Below, piece after piece: positions 10,875 to 22,072 of a stretch of 64,000 nt of DNA; positions within the stretch are counted from its first letter, which is position 1; each line of letters starts with the position of its first letter. Origin of the DNA: Notospermus geniculatus (lineage: Eukaryota; Nemertea; Pilidiophora; Heteronemertea; Lineidae); contig NMRB01000520.1 in assembly GCA_002633025.1 (NCBI GenBank), forward strand, positions 21,639-85,638, in the 5' to 3' direction. The notes under the pieces were generated by a model that did not search any database, had not been told where the DNA came from, and was given only the letters and a program-made list of their open reading frames with translations. The position numbers and the translations under genes were made by a program.

Positions 10875-13800
10875 CTAAGGTTACTTTACTGAACACCCAT
10901 CATATGACCACCTAACCGACTAAATATGCATGGCAAAATAAAGAGCTGTAACGCAAGACTCACTCATTGGTCAGTTATGTTGAATAGAATCAATGAATTC
11001 TTTGTATGGTCTATTGTGGGCTAGTCCTAAACCTACAGCATGAATATCTGAAGTAACCTTAGAAGAACGAATCTAGAGTATACTTGTAGACCTACATGTA
11101 CACATGTATGTGTCTATTCATGCTAGATGTACACATGCATGAACCTGTATCAATACATGGCTAAGAATCTTGTCAACAACGAAGGTGGCGGCGTATTCAA
11201 ACGCACTCGGAATAGGAGCAGTCATGGCCGTGCATATTGCCAAAAGATGGCAGCAAAGTTCTAGCGGACCAATACACAGGAAAATCCACGTGATTTGTGG
11301 TCGATCAAGAATGAATGGGTCCGCTATATGCATTGAATTGTGCCATAGTGACACCTATTGGTCAACTCACTGACAGCTCCTATTGACATGAAAATCAGTC
11401 ATCTTCTCTTTTATCTAAGGTAGCACAGGGCTATCAAACCAAGGTCGAGGAAGAGATTGTTCGTTTTAGAAACATAAGCAGGCTAGATGTTTGAAAAGAG
11501 CACGAGGGTAGCGACTGGGTATGGCAAAAGTCTGGTGTTCGGAATGCTACCCATCGGGGATTCCCAAAAATAGCCACGCTGTTGCGGGCGTAACCCCTCG
11601 GCCTCTGTCACCTTGAAATGTAGGTCGAATCAAAAACCCGTCTGATATGTTGTGTACCCTGACTGGATACTAGTTTAGGAGTAATCGCCAATTTTGTCAT
11701 TTCACTATGTGCCCCCTGGTGGCCAAAGTAGGAATCAGATCCGGTCGATTTTCAATAGCGAGAAGCGTCATGTCATGAGGTATCAACATACAAAATGGAG
11801 ACGAAAATTCCCAAGCATTCTCAAGTTAGCGCGTTCACGTCGTTGACCAATCAGATTTCAGCTTTTGACCTCTGCGACCTTGAAATGTAGGTCTAATCAA
11901 AAACCCGTCTGATACGTTGTGTACCCTGACTGGATACACCGACCATAAAAATTTCATGAAGTTTCGATGACTAGTTTAGGAGTAATCGCAAATTTTGTGT
12001 TTTCACTATGTGCCCCCTGGTGGCCAAAGTAGGAATCAGATCCGGCCGATTTTCAATAGCGAGAAGCGTCATGTCATGAGGTATCACCATGCAAAATTTG
12101 AGATGAAAATTCCGAAGCATTCTCAAGTTAGAGCGTTCACGTCGTTTTTGCGTGACGACGACGACGAACGGCGACGACAGACAGACAGACGCCAGCGTGA
12201 TGACAATACCCCGAAGACCCTGATGGGCCTCGGGGTGAAAACAAAAATAGAACACGAACTCGATCGAACCAATCAAAGGGCGAATAGTGGCGCGGCTTCG
12301 TCAGACTACATGTGTACATTAATTGCAAAACTTATTAACATACATCTACGCAGGGGCGGGCACTTTTTATTTTTTGCGAAAATATGATAAAAAATCTACA
12401 TACCATACAGACAATGTACATATCGTTATTAAACGGGTTCCTTGTTGATTCGACATGCCAAGGTAAACAACCCCGAATTACTTTTTCGGCGACGTTCACT
12501 GTAACAAAATGTTTACTTCCAGTTTCGGCGTCATATTTTAGCAAAGTAATGATAGTGTGGCAATCTTCAACAGCATCAGGCCCAGTACCTGCATTTTTGT
12601 CCTTATATTTTCTTCCCTGGCTTGTAACAAGTAAATGACCGCTATCCCTGCTTACCGGGAAGAGCCAGGTAACCCGAAGACCTGTACTATTTGTGCAACC
12701 GACGGGTACATGTACACTCATCGGCTTTGCTGGTGACTTCGTCTTTGTGGGAATGTCTGTTATGTCGTGCACTTCAATTTTACATGGCGGGTGCCATCCT
12801 TGGCTCTCATCTGACGTAACAAGATAATTACCGAATACACCCATTAGTTTGTGTTGTTTTCGAAATTTGAACGCGTAGATCACTTTAAAATGAATGTGAT
12901 CAAATTGTTCGAAGTACCTGTAAATCAGTATGTCTATTCCGCGTGAACCATGGTAGGCTACCACTATTTCATTCTGTAACGCACGGTTATAGTACAGCGT
13001 GATGTCTTTGTGGCCCTGTAAAGGGCGCATCTTTGGCAGGTCACTCGCCCGCACAAATTCACCGGGCAACAACGCTGAAAAACGGCGAAACGAAACAACA
13101 ACGTATTTTAAAGAGGGTATAGCACACGCTTCGGCGATGCAGAAATCTCCACTCACCCAAACGTGTGCTTGGGACTAAAGATAAAAACCCTCACACATCC
13201 TGACGTGTGCAGGGGTACGGTAACAAGTGAAAACACTGTCGCCGGAGACTGTTTCCCTATCGTCGCCAAGTGTGCGCACTCGCCCCCTCCGGAGACAAAA
13301 ATCTCCCCTTGTCACAGCGTGTGCTTGCATTATAATATGGTCTATCCTAATCACAAACTAGCATAAGCTGTGCTTTACTTCGGATGGGTACGTTTTTGTT
13401 CATGTTACGCTTGTGGATACGACAGTGGGTCCCACCGATCGATGCAATAACTCTCGGAAAACCCATCTTCGATAATCGAAGGCCGATCTGCTCACCACTG
13501 CGTTACATCGCACATGACCATTCGAGAAATAGACCGGTCCGCGGCGTATCTTGGCACGATGCCAACTTTACCGGCCGACCAATCATATTGCACTTTATAT
13601 CGGGTCTTCGGCTACCACTGTTTGTACCACGATTCAAATTTTCCAACACCGGTTCTAATTGGCCACCTCTTCGAGAGCAGCGGATTCGCCGGACCGGTCA
13701 ATTTCTCGAAGGGTGATGTGCGATGTAACGCAGTGGTGAGCAGATCGGCCTTCGATTATCGAAGATGGGAAACCTGAATATTGGAAAACTGGTTTTGACG

Positions 13801-14864
13801 TTCTGGATAGATGTACATCTGCACGTGTTCGTCAATACGTGCCGCAAACGTCGGACACATCACAACATAAAGCCCCGTTTTCACTAAACAGCGGATTCCG
13901 CTGTGGTTTGCGGCAGGCGGTGCGTGTGGAAACCGCCCCGCTCGCCACAAACCGTGGCGGAAACCTGTGTAGTGGAAATAGGGCTTTGGAGCCCCGATTC
14001 CACTACATTGTACACTACTCGCGGATGTTGTCGCAATACTCGCGTGGTGAATATCGATGACACTTGATTTAATTGCTCTCATGCACGCAGGAGTAGTGGA
14101 TAATGCTATGCAAACTTTGCAATGATGTACAATGTACTTGGAGGGCATGATTTTCCATCGTCCAACGTGCATACTATTCCGATATGCATGCAGAACGCTG
14201 CCCATAGTATTAACATACCTTTCCTGTGTTTATTCTGTCCAGTGAAGAGAAGATTTCAGGGTTTCCGCCAGGATTTTCAAGGAGGGGAGAAAAAATATTT
14301 CAAAAATTTTTTTTTCGGAAATTTTTTTTTCTTCAAATTTTGTTTTGTTTTTTTGGGGTAAAAATGCCCTCCAGAGTCATTTTTTACACTCCAAAATGCT
14401 AAATTAGTCTTCCTTCTCCATGAAAATTGCATTTGAAATGTAAGAAATTAAAGAAAAACACTACTGAAGTGAAAATAGTGATATTTGAAAAAGGTTAGTC
14501 TGCAAACTTGAGGGGGNGGGTGTCACCGGAGACAGTATACTTACCTCCGTGAGAGACATCAACTTCGGCTCTCCACCGATATTCTGAAATCCCACTTCGT
14601 ACGTCTGATTGTAGGAACTTATCCAGCATCCTTTTGTTGTCTTATTGTAAACAAATGCGAACAGGTCAACAAAGGTGCAATGTAACGCACAGAGTAACGC
14701 CGATTCGACATATCGTGATAAGGAGAATTTCGCATCGTAAAATTTTGGATCAGCGACGACAAAAGTTCTAGAAACACTATCGCCTTTAAACGTGTAATTA
14801 AATGCGCAGGGAAGGGACCAAGTTCCGTTATTACTCGCGCCACGGCATGCGATCGTTTCCATTC
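10436..14864 (-). CDS. PAN/apple-like secreted protein gene (partial, 3 exons found)
   Basis: Three minus-strand exons, 14864-14545, 13174-12404 and 10874-10436, join without changing frame (intron phases 0 and 0) into about 510 residues. The first exon has a PAN/apple-like Cys pattern (LLCALHC..AFVYN..GCWI) and several N-glycosylation sequons (NGT, NYT, NKT, NQT). The other two are rich in hydrophobic beta-strand-like stretches ending in GN.LV/G..LLVTS, which suggests a propeller-like fold, but I do not recognise the family. Glycosylation sites and Cys pattern argue for an extracellular or secreted product. The first exon begins in phase 1, so at least one upstream exon (probably the signal peptide) is missing. 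The last exon ends at a donor, so more lies downstream. The introns hold MITEs. The exon structure looks real; the function is unknown. Confidence 0.7.
10859..11078. mobile_element. TA-target MITE at the exon 3 acceptor
   Basis: The termini CTCTAGATTCGTTCTTCTAA are inverted at 11078, with TA duplicated at 10857-10858 and 11079-11080. It is 220 bp with no coding capacity. Its left terminal repeat overlaps the start of the minus-strand exon. Confidence 0.85.
11213..11382. mobile_element. MITE, TIR AGGAGCNGNCAG, AT target
   Basis: Begins (A)TAGGAGCAGTCA and ends ACTGACAGCTCCTA, flanked by AT. Related copies lie at 34001-34159 and 47074-47240 and share 'ctagcggacc' and 'cccaattcaatgc'-type blocks. 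Confidence 0.75.
11606..12148. repeat. Two direct copies of a ~270-bp repeat
   Basis: 11606-11850 and 11874-12148 share CTTGAAATGTAGGTC, 'aaaaacccgtctgata', 'tagtttaggagtaatcgc' and 'gccccctggtggccaaagta'. The second copy holds about 30 bp (CCGACCATAAAAATTTC..) that the first lacks. Confidence 0.85.
12149..12245 (+). repeat. CGACGACGACAGACAGACAG..CCTCGGGGT repeat tail
   Basis: A simple (CGA)n/(CAGA)n stretch runs into GTGATGACAATACCCCGA and GGGCCTCGGGGTGAAAA. Similar tails end interspersed repeats in many marine invertebrate genomes (from memory). It probably forms the 3' end of the repeat copy before it. Confidence 0.5.
12404..13174 (-). CDS. Exon 2 of the PAN-like gene
   Basis: Acceptor TTTTTATCTTTAG|TCC with a good pyrimidine tract and donor TGTATG|GTATGT bound 771 bp, exactly 257 codons, phase 0 at both ends. 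The product contains VSGDFCIAEACAIPSLKYVV, YLVTSDESQGW and SGHLLVTSQG. There is no stop and no frameshift, and the composition looks like a single constrained exon. The family is not recognised; repeated strand-turn patterns hint at propeller blades, which is an inference. Confidence 0.75.
13464..13767. mobile_element. MITE, TIR CATCTTCGATAATCGAAGGC (copy 1)
   Basis: Arms of more than 50 bp are inverted (..CGAAGGCCGATCTGCTCACC). The second copy is at 15067-15372. Flanking GGAAAACC/GGAAACCT is a slightly decayed TSD of about 8-9 bp. It lies in the intron between exons 1 and 2. Confidence 0.85.
13869..13987. mobile_element. Short GC-rich hairpin MITE
   Basis: AAAGCCCCGTTTTCACTAAA at the left is inverted as TAGTGGAAATAGGGCTTT at the right. 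A related fragment is at 8425-8520. Intronic. Confidence 0.6.
14245..14520. repeat. Low-complexity A/T-rich stretch
   Basis: Runs of A and T with G-rich patches (14280-14360) and one undetermined base at 14517. It lies immediately downstream of exon 1's donor, inside the intron. Confidence 0.5.
14545..14864 (-). CDS. Exon 1 found of the PAN-like gene (PAN/apple-like)
   Basis: Acceptor AATATAG|GA and donor GAG|GTAAGT (textbook) bound 320 bp: two bases completing an upstream codon plus 106 codons. Cys residues occur in the order IACRG, SLPCAF, LLCALHC, KGCWI, which fits a PAN/apple-type module stabilised by disulfides. Four N-glycosylation sequons occur. The ATG two bases in could be a start, but there is no hydrophobic leader after it, so I prefer an upstream signal-peptide exon, which I could not find. 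Confidence 0.7.
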
Positions 14865-14888
14865 CTATATTACACTGTAAAAACTAAT

Positions 14889-15545
14889 AAGCTTGAGAAA
14901 CCCATGGGAATTGGTTCATTCCTTGTCCCCATCTGGACCCGTTTGCCATGGGTTTCTTTGAAATGGGTACAAGAGAATGGGTTCATGGTACCCAGAATAT
15001 TTTGTTCTTTGGGTATGAAATGACATGTCATTAGGCTGCAGTAACCCATAATGATCAGTTTCATAGCATCTTCGATGATCGAAGGCCGATCTGCTCACCA
15101 CTACGTTTACCGCACATCACCCTTCGAGAAAGTGACCGGTCCACGGCGTATCTGCCGCCTCGAGAAGAAGAGGCCAATCAGAATCGGTGTTGTAAAATTT
15201 GAATCGTGGTACAAAGAGTTGTAGCCGAAGACCCGATATAAAGTGTCATATGATTGGTCGACCGGTAAAGTTGGCATGGTGCCAAGATACGCCGCCGACT
15301 GGTCTATTTCTCGAAGGGTGATGTGCGATGTAACGCAGTGGAGAGCAGATCGGCCTTCGATTATCGAAGATGGTTTCATAGGTCACTTTGGCCCATCTAC
15401 GATTGCTACCCGTGGGGTATTGGCACCCATGAGCAGCTTTCGGGTCCAACTGACCTTCTTCTAGGTTTACGCTACCCAGTTGGGCCATCTGAACCCATGG
15501 GGAAATCAGTACCCATGGGACCGGACAATTTTTTACCGGGGTAGG
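14889..15545. mobile_element. CCCATGGG-rich element split by a MITE
   Basis: Left part 14889-15066 (GAGAAACCCATGGG, TTTGCCATGGGTTTC) and right part 15382-15545 (GAACCCATGGGG, TACCCATGGGACC) look like decayed inverted halves. They are separated by the insertion at 15067-15372. Confidence 0.45.
15067..15372. mobile_element. MITE, TIR CATCTTCGATGATCGAAGGC (copy 2), 9-bp TSD
   Basis: A perfect 9-bp direct repeat GTTTCATAG flanks it (15058-15066, 15373-15381). The arms match copy 1. A TSD of 9 bp with long inverted arms fits Mutator-like elements; a hAT origin (8 bp) is less likely. Confidence 0.9.
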
Positions 15546-15765
15546 GCGGAAAAGTTAATCCCGTGCCCGAGGCTACTGTTTCATAGAAATGAACTACTCA
15601 CTTTTCATATTCACTCCTCATTTTCCATTCAAAATCAAAATCAGAAAATGAACACGTTGTGAACAGTTATGGAGAATGCAGTCAGTGTCAGAACACGTGC
15701 CAGAACTGGCGAGTTCACTTGTCAGGGCGAGTAGGGAAAAGTTGAGAAAACTGACCGAGCTGGTA

Positions 15766-16592
15766 CAGTGGTGGCCAAAGTTATTCGAACACTAAATGTA
15801 GGTACATGTATATATGAAGACGTTGCCGTACAAAGTCTGGTTTCCATTTTACACTCCTAATAATTGGAAATAAGCAAGAAGTCAATCTCCAGAATTCACG
15901 AATTTTCGACCCCAATTAAACCGGGGTCTTTTTCAAGTGGAACTTTACAATCTGAAACTCTAGAAAAGACTCATAATAATTGGATAATAATAATAATAAT
16001 TATTATTATTATTATTGGAAAAGGTGCATTGCTTTGAGGAAAATGAAACTGTTTCATCGGCACATTGATTGCCATGGATGCAAACAACCGACATGGTCAA
16101 AAAAGAATATCCACTTCGAAATGTCGATATCTCGAAAATTACTTGGGCTATTCTTATAAACTAAATTGCATCTGAAAGGAACTTTTGTTGGAAACATTTA
16201 TTTTCCTCGAAGCAATACACCTTTTCCAATTATTAGCAGTAAACAGTACTATACCAGACTTTGTACGGCAACGTCTTAAAGGAGTTCGACGTCCAAGTTG
16301 TAAACAAACCAGTTTGTTTACAAACAGTGGTCGGCAAACTAGTTTTATTCCTTCGTGAAGGTGGCAGCACCAGTAGCGCCCCGTGATCGTTAGACTGCAT
16401 GGTGCCCGGTCCAATGCAACTCACTCACGATATTCACGTCAGTACATATCACCGACAATAGGTGGCAGCACCGCAGGCGTCGCGTGGATAGAGAACCAGT
16501 GAGTGAGTGTTTACAACTTGGACGTCGAACTCCTTTAAGATATACTTGTACCTACAGGCGGACTAGTGTTCGAATAATTTTGGCCACCACTG
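15766..16592. mobile_element. Tc1/mariner-like element with nested insertions
   Basis: The ends CAGTGGTGGCCAAAGTTATT and AATAATTTTGGCCACCACTG are inverted and flanked by TA. Subterminal arms (GAAGACGTTGCCGTACAAAG / its inverse) continue the hairpin. The middle carries an (ATT)n run (about 15983-16017), a fragment of the 9175 hairpin and a TTAA MITE. No transposase frame is visible, so it is non-autonomous or a relic. Confidence 0.85.
16276..16538. mobile_element. TTAA MITE (TTAAAGGAGTTCGACGTCC), nested
   Basis: Ends TTAAAGGAGTTCGACGTCCA and its inverse, TTAA at each boundary, inside the right arm of 15766-16592. The same family is at 42184-42442, in opposite internal orientation. Confidence 0.85.
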
Positions 16593-16655
16593 TACTTATT
16601 CCAAAAGATGTAATTCACGAATCTCTCGCAACTTTACGGAGGGCGTATTAACTAA

Positions 16656-16796
16656 TAGAGAGAACTCGCAAAGCCCCGAAATGCCAACGTGAACGCCTAT
16701 CCTTTTGTTCGGTGCTCTCTTCGTTGCATCGAACAACGGGATTGGCGTTCGCGTTGGCGTTCGGGGGCTTTGCGAAAACTCTCTATAAAGGTCCCA
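16656..16796. mobile_element. Hairpin MITE, arms ATAGAGAGAACTCGCAAAGC
   Basis: The arms are inverted at about 16770-16796. The inner block 'tccttttgttcggtgctct' recurs at 56840-56905. Confidence 0.65.
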
Positions 16797-17647
16797 GGTT
16801 CGTCAACGGCCTTTTCCTCGACACGGAGCCGTCGTCAAGGCAGTACACCCAAAAAGTGCCAGGACAATGCGTTTCTGCGAACGTGGGCAAGTTTCTGCTT
16901 CGGAATCGGTTTGCCAGCCCTCCTGAACCACGCGCCCAAACCTTATAAAGTTACATGTAATATACAACGCTACAAAGGCTCATGACCAATTTCAAGCAAG
17001 GATGCCAGTGGGATAATTGAGAAAGTCAGGTTGAAACTTATACATGAACTACATGTATGTGCATCGCACCAAAACTGGACTAACCACGAGTGTAAACCTC
17101 CAAGTCGTTCGAAATTAACCACGTCAATGAAACACTGCAGAATCATACTTCGTTGGCGAAAGCTCCTCCCGTCCATTATACATTCACGTACATGTAGGCC
17201 TACATGCAAAGTTATAAACGAGCATAACGTCCAACTTTCCACGTCTGCCACTAAGTTATGGCGTCTTTCTCGTCAGAGCTGATTCGCAACGTCTCCAATT
17301 TCTCCACCAGTTTTTTAACGTGTCGTTTGGTCGTTTGTGCAGTACTCTTTGACTTTATACCAGCAGATCACTTCATCCTGTTAACGAAATCGACAGTCAA
17401 AAATGATACTAAGAATAATTTCGTGGTCCCCGTACACGAAATTCGACACATTGAAGATTACAAATTTCGTACTTTTGGGGATTAAGTAAACCTAGCCTTG
17501 CAGTTGACCGTCTTCTGAATGGTATTCACCACAGCAGCTGCGCAAATACATGTATGCTGTTTAGTAGGTAATACATGTAAATTCCCGATGTGAGTAAAAT
17601 ATAATAGATTCAAAATGGCGGCGTTTCATTCTCTATTCAGACACAAT
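16797..17647. other. Intergenic, nothing recognised
   Basis: Open frames on both strands are short and without family resemblance. A TACATGTAGGCCTACATG chain of octamers sits at about 17189-17206. Confidence 0.4.
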
Positions 17648-18035
17648 GGGTGATATGAATAAAAATCAGTATCTACCAGCTAGTAGTTACTAGAAGTAAA
17701 AGTAACTAGTTCCGAGCTTTTACTCCAAGTAGAAGTGAACACTTGAATTCATATGAACAAACAGTTGGTTTTACTGCAAAGTAAACACTTCTGCCCTACA
17801 AGTTTTTACTCGTCTGATCCTGTGTTCACCGTACTGAAATTAAACACTGCTGATTATTCATATCCTCGGCAGTATTTACTGTTTTTGGAGTAACTACATG
17901 TACTGCACAAGTATTAACTAATACTTATTAGTAGTAGTTACAAGTGATTACTTAGAGTAATTACTCCTGTTTTATTCATATAGTCACCAGTAAATACTTC
18001 AAAAACTGGAGTACATATTTTTATTCACATCACCC
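17648..18035. mobile_element. MITE, TIR GGGTGATATGAATAAAAA
   Basis: GGGTGATATGAATAAAAATC and TTTTTATTCACATCACCC form inverted ends. The body is rich in imperfect palindromes (TACTAGAAGTAAAAGTAACTAG). Confidence 0.7.
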
Positions 18036-18274
18036 CTTGACTTGAATTATCGACATATCTCAAAGGGTGTAGAAATGAGAGCAGTTTTAGTGAAGACATT
18101 ACATAACAATACAGAACATGAGCAGTATCCTTATGCAAATGACCCGCGTATGCCAGCTCGTGATCCCTTCTAATTAAAAGCTGTTGAATTTTTTTGAAGC
18201 TCGGGGGAAACTCTTCCTCAAGCCATATTTCAATCCATAGGTTTTCTGCATGCGGTGAGGTAAGAATAGTCATT

Positions 18275-18435
18275 AAAGCGGGCGATCCACTGTCGCGATT
18301 TTGGCTTGAGACGGGGTTGCGATCCCTTGCGATCACCTTACAGTGTATATGGCAATCGGAAGTCCTTATAAGGTGATCGCAAGGGATCGCAGCCCCGTCT
18401 CAACAAGCCAAAATCGCGAGAGTGGATCACCCGCT
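18275..18435. mobile_element. MITE, TIR AGCGGGCGATCCACTGTCGC
   Basis: Arms of about 70 bp are inverted (..TTGCGATCCCTTGCGATCAC). The ends are embedded in TAA/TTAA. Confidence 0.75.
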
Positions 18436-18556
18436 TAAGGCCCGTATGCACCAACGCAGATTAATCTGAACTTCAGCTTAAGCTCAACAGGGACAAAGGA
18501 AGTACAATTTTTAATAGAAGATGTGTCAGGGTTTAACTCCGTTGGTGCATATACAT
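18436..18556. mobile_element. Short hairpin, arms GTATGCACCAACG
   Basis: GTATGCACCAACGCAGATTAA at the left and AACTCCGTTGGTGCATATAC at the right are inverted. Confidence 0.55.
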
Positions 18557-19611
18557 GTATGTATTCATAGTCCGGAAAACCCAACCACATTCGCTCACAT
18601 TTTGGTGCGACAACTTATGTATCGGTAGACGTTAACCAACTTATCATGGGTAGAAAACATGGAAGGCACACTCCTGAATATTTTAATTTCCTCATTTTGA
18701 GAACGACGAATATTAGCGAGGTTTCCAACAAGAATGATTCTTCGGAGATTGTTCTGTGAGATGACAATAACTCCGAGTGCTATTCCTGAGGACAATAAAG
18801 GCCATTGTTAGCAGATTTCAATCATGAAACACGTTAAATATTGATTATTCCGATCCTGCCGATGTGTCCAAAGTTAAAAAAGTTAAAGTTAAAGTTTGGG
18901 TTTATAGTCTGATACATGTAGCAACAACGAGTGTGCCACATACGTTACATTCATTGGGTTTGGAGCGGTGTGCATTCCGCATGAACTCAACGTTGCAAGC
19001 AGTAGATTTCTGTATGCTCTTAAGAAGCAAAAAAATATTAACGGCGGGAACTTGCCCTCAGCATTTTTATCAACCAGAGAGTCAATATGCGTACCGCAAT
19101 ATTTGAAGCTAAATAACCACATCATTTACGTTTGAAGAGACTGCAATACATGGCTGCGCTCGAGGGTATTCAAGTTAGATATCTAACATGGGTAAATTAG
19201 CCGTCATCAAGCAACAAGTGAAAATCAGTGATATCAAAAGTCGAAGGGTGTTTTTACCTTGTCAAAGGCGGCGGCCAATTTATTTGAATGCCACTGGGGT
19301 AATGCTGTTTGCTAGTTATTCGTGTGGGGATGACGCCTTGGGGATCGAGGAGGGAGTTGGCTCCTGTACCTCGCCGTGGTGTTCACTGATTCTTTATGTG
19401 GGGATGCCATTTTGGGAAACAAGTAGCTTGCTTACCTCGCCGTGGAGAGGGCGACGTGTACATGAGATTGGGAAAATCGGGGAAAATACATGTAAGTTTG
19501 GTGGCAAACAGTTTGACTTGGCATGGCACATACTTTGTCGTTGATGTGACGCAGACGAGGGGCAGTTTTTACGTATTAAATAGACATCCTGCGAAAGTCG
19601 GCCATGACAGG
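18557..19611. other. Intergenic, nothing recognised
   Basis: No supported exon or hairpin. The open frame at 19188-19544 shows no family resemblance. Confidence 0.35.
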
Positions 19612-19970
19612 TCAGAAGGGCACTACATGAAATCCCCGGTTTTTTGCGGTCACACCTTTGAATTGCCGGGCTTCGAGAAACCCGTGTCTGAAAAACACGG
19701 TTTTTTGAGACACGGCAAGCTCGCCGTGCTTTTCGAAATCCCCGTGTGTACGTTAGTTCTTCGCACGGCTACAGATGGCGCAGCCATTAAGTGACGTCGT
19801 TTTCACACCTCCAACTATGTGTGCCACTACAGAAATGACCGAAGAGTCTGTGCATGCAGCTCCCCTGTCGCGGTGCTACTTAGTGTGACCACTCGCCGGG
19901 ATTTTCGTACACACGGGTTTGACACGGGTCTGGAAAAACACGGGTATTTTCAACAGGTGTAACCTTAGCT
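19612..19970. mobile_element. MITE of the CACTACATAAAA / ACACGGG family (copy 1)
   Basis: Reverse-orientation relative of 27107-27484, sharing 'gcggtcacacctttgaa'-type, 'tttcgaaatccccgtgt', 'atggcgcagccattaa' and 'gggtttgacacgggtctgg' blocks. An open frame across it (19396-19794) is repeat sequence. Confidence 0.75.
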
Positions 19971-21562
19971 AATGTCTTCGGTGAGGGCGGTCACTATTTG
20001 TCTTCGGGAGTGTAGGGGGGGGGGGGCTGTGACGGGAATTCAGCGTCCAGTCTTGATGGAACAACTTGTGTTAATAAGTCTGCACTATACCACGAAATAG
20101 TTGGTGAAATTTATACAGGAAAGGATTACAACATTAATTTATTGTCAATGTTGTCACATCGCTTCTTTCAAGCCAAACACGTATCATTTTCAGCCGAAGC
20201 TGCTGTGGAATTTACACAATGACGTGTACATGTCAATTTCTCTGATCAACTCGCCTGTCAGAGCCCCTGACGTGTTTTCTTACTGAGCCCGTATCGATTC
20301 TAATTAATGCTACATATACCGTGTATGTTGTTCGTAACTAGTTCCTGTGTGTTCATATCAGAAGATGTCACACGGTACCGTTAGAAACGAGGCGAAATTA
20401 GATACGTTGTAATAGCATATGGAGGACGTTGAGTATTTCGGGTTAGATTTCAAAAGGGTCAATGAGTTGGCGTACTTAGAAATTAAACTTCAAGTAAATG
20501 TCAAGCGTAAAATTATACTTTCTTAGGTGTAAAAACGGAAAATAGATATAAGCGTGAGTATAGATAATATATAGTTACATAAATAATGTCAAAAATTCTC
20601 TGCCTGGAGTGCAATATGAACCAACTAGAACTGCAAGCATAATCAGGATTACTTCAAGTACGATCATTGCTTACATGTATTGTGTACCACAGGAGTACAA
20701 TTACCAGTCACATGGTGAAAAAGGCGGTCCGCTGATCTACTGATATTTTGAACTGTCGTAGATAAAGTACGTGGTGCACTATTTTTGCAGATATTTCACA
20801 CAAATTTTTTTTAAAGATTTTTATTATGCGCTTTCTAGGCCAAACCTCGGCTCCAGCCATGCCGGCAATGTAGGGCCTACCCAACCGTGTAAAACATGAT
20901 GACACAAATACATATACATGTACCTGAACCCAAGGTTGGATCAGCAGCAAAAGTCTGTTTTTACTTTTCGGCATTACTACTTCGCCAAAAGTAGGCGAAG
21001 CCTCAGTGCATATTAATGAAATATTACTATGATTATGTTATGTGAGACATTTTTATGGCAAATTTTTATGCTTTTGCATTTTAAAACATGATGTAGGCCT
21101 ACATCGATGGTATACGGTATACATTCACGGTACATTCAGTGTTTATTATTACCCACTGTGAAAAAATGGCCGACTTTGGCAAAGTTCATGTATCTATATT
21201 CTGTAGTGACGGAACATTTTATTTTTTTGAGGAAACGTAAAATTGAATGTGGTTCAGACAGGTGACAAGTATCGGCAAAGATGAAAGCGACAAGCCTTTT
21301 CTCCTTCCTTTGACTGTAAAAAGGCACAATACGTAGATTATAAAGGGTATTTCTCCTCTCTATGATCTGACAGGATCTTGTCCACAAAGACCGCGAAGCC
21401 TCTGATATCAGATCGCGTGATTACCATGGCAGACAAAGTCGGTACTCGACAAACACACCGAAAGAGACAGGAGATTAAAAATGGGCAAGAAAGCATGATA
21501 AAGAGTATGGCGATGATTAAAATCTTCTTTCTGGGAGATTCCATGGTCTGGAAAGAGACACC
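19971..21562. other. Intergenic, AT-rich
   Basis: Contains a poly-G run at about 20015-20027 and scattered TACATGTA and TAGGCCTA octamers, but no exon that I can support. Confidence 0.4.
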
Positions 21563-21940
21563 TTAAAGGGAGACATGCGAAAAATATTGCCCGGCGGGCA
21601 CAACTTGTCTGAGTTGTAGCGCCCTCTGTTAATACACGGTGACACTACGCGATATCACAGGCGCCTGTACAGCTATTAGTGAGCTTAGAACACGTATCTA
21701 ACCAAAAAACACTAGTTTGTAAAAAACACACCCCGAGCTCACGAATTTATGAGCTCGTGGTGTGCTTTTAGATACGTGTTGTGTTTTTTAGATACGTTTG
21801 GTTAGAAAAGTGTTCGAAACTCACTGATAGCTGTACAGGCGCCTGTGATATCGCATAGTGTCACCGTGTATTAACAGAGGGCGCTACAACTCAGACAACT
21901 TGTGCCCGCCGGGCAATATTTTTCGCATGTCTCCCTTTAA
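21563..21940. mobile_element. TTAA MITE, near-perfect long hairpin
   Basis: TTAAAGGGAGACATGCGAAA begins and its inverse ends the element, TTAA on both sides. The two arms of roughly 170 bp match almost throughout, including 'cacaggcgcctgtacagcta'. If transcribed it would fold into a long double-stranded RNA. One of the youngest-looking elements here. Confidence 0.9.
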
Positions 21941-22072
21941 TCATTTTTGTCATCAGGTGAAAGGAAGCCTCTCGCCAAACTTTCGGTGTTTAAAGAGGTG
22001 GGATGCCACCATCTTGGATTGCAACAAAAGATGCTGAAGAAAGGCGACTGACTGCATCCTTATGAAAGTCTT

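Noticed and set aside
19188-19794. Open frames of 118 and 132 codons
   Set aside because: Much of the second lies in a MITE, and neither shows family resemblance.
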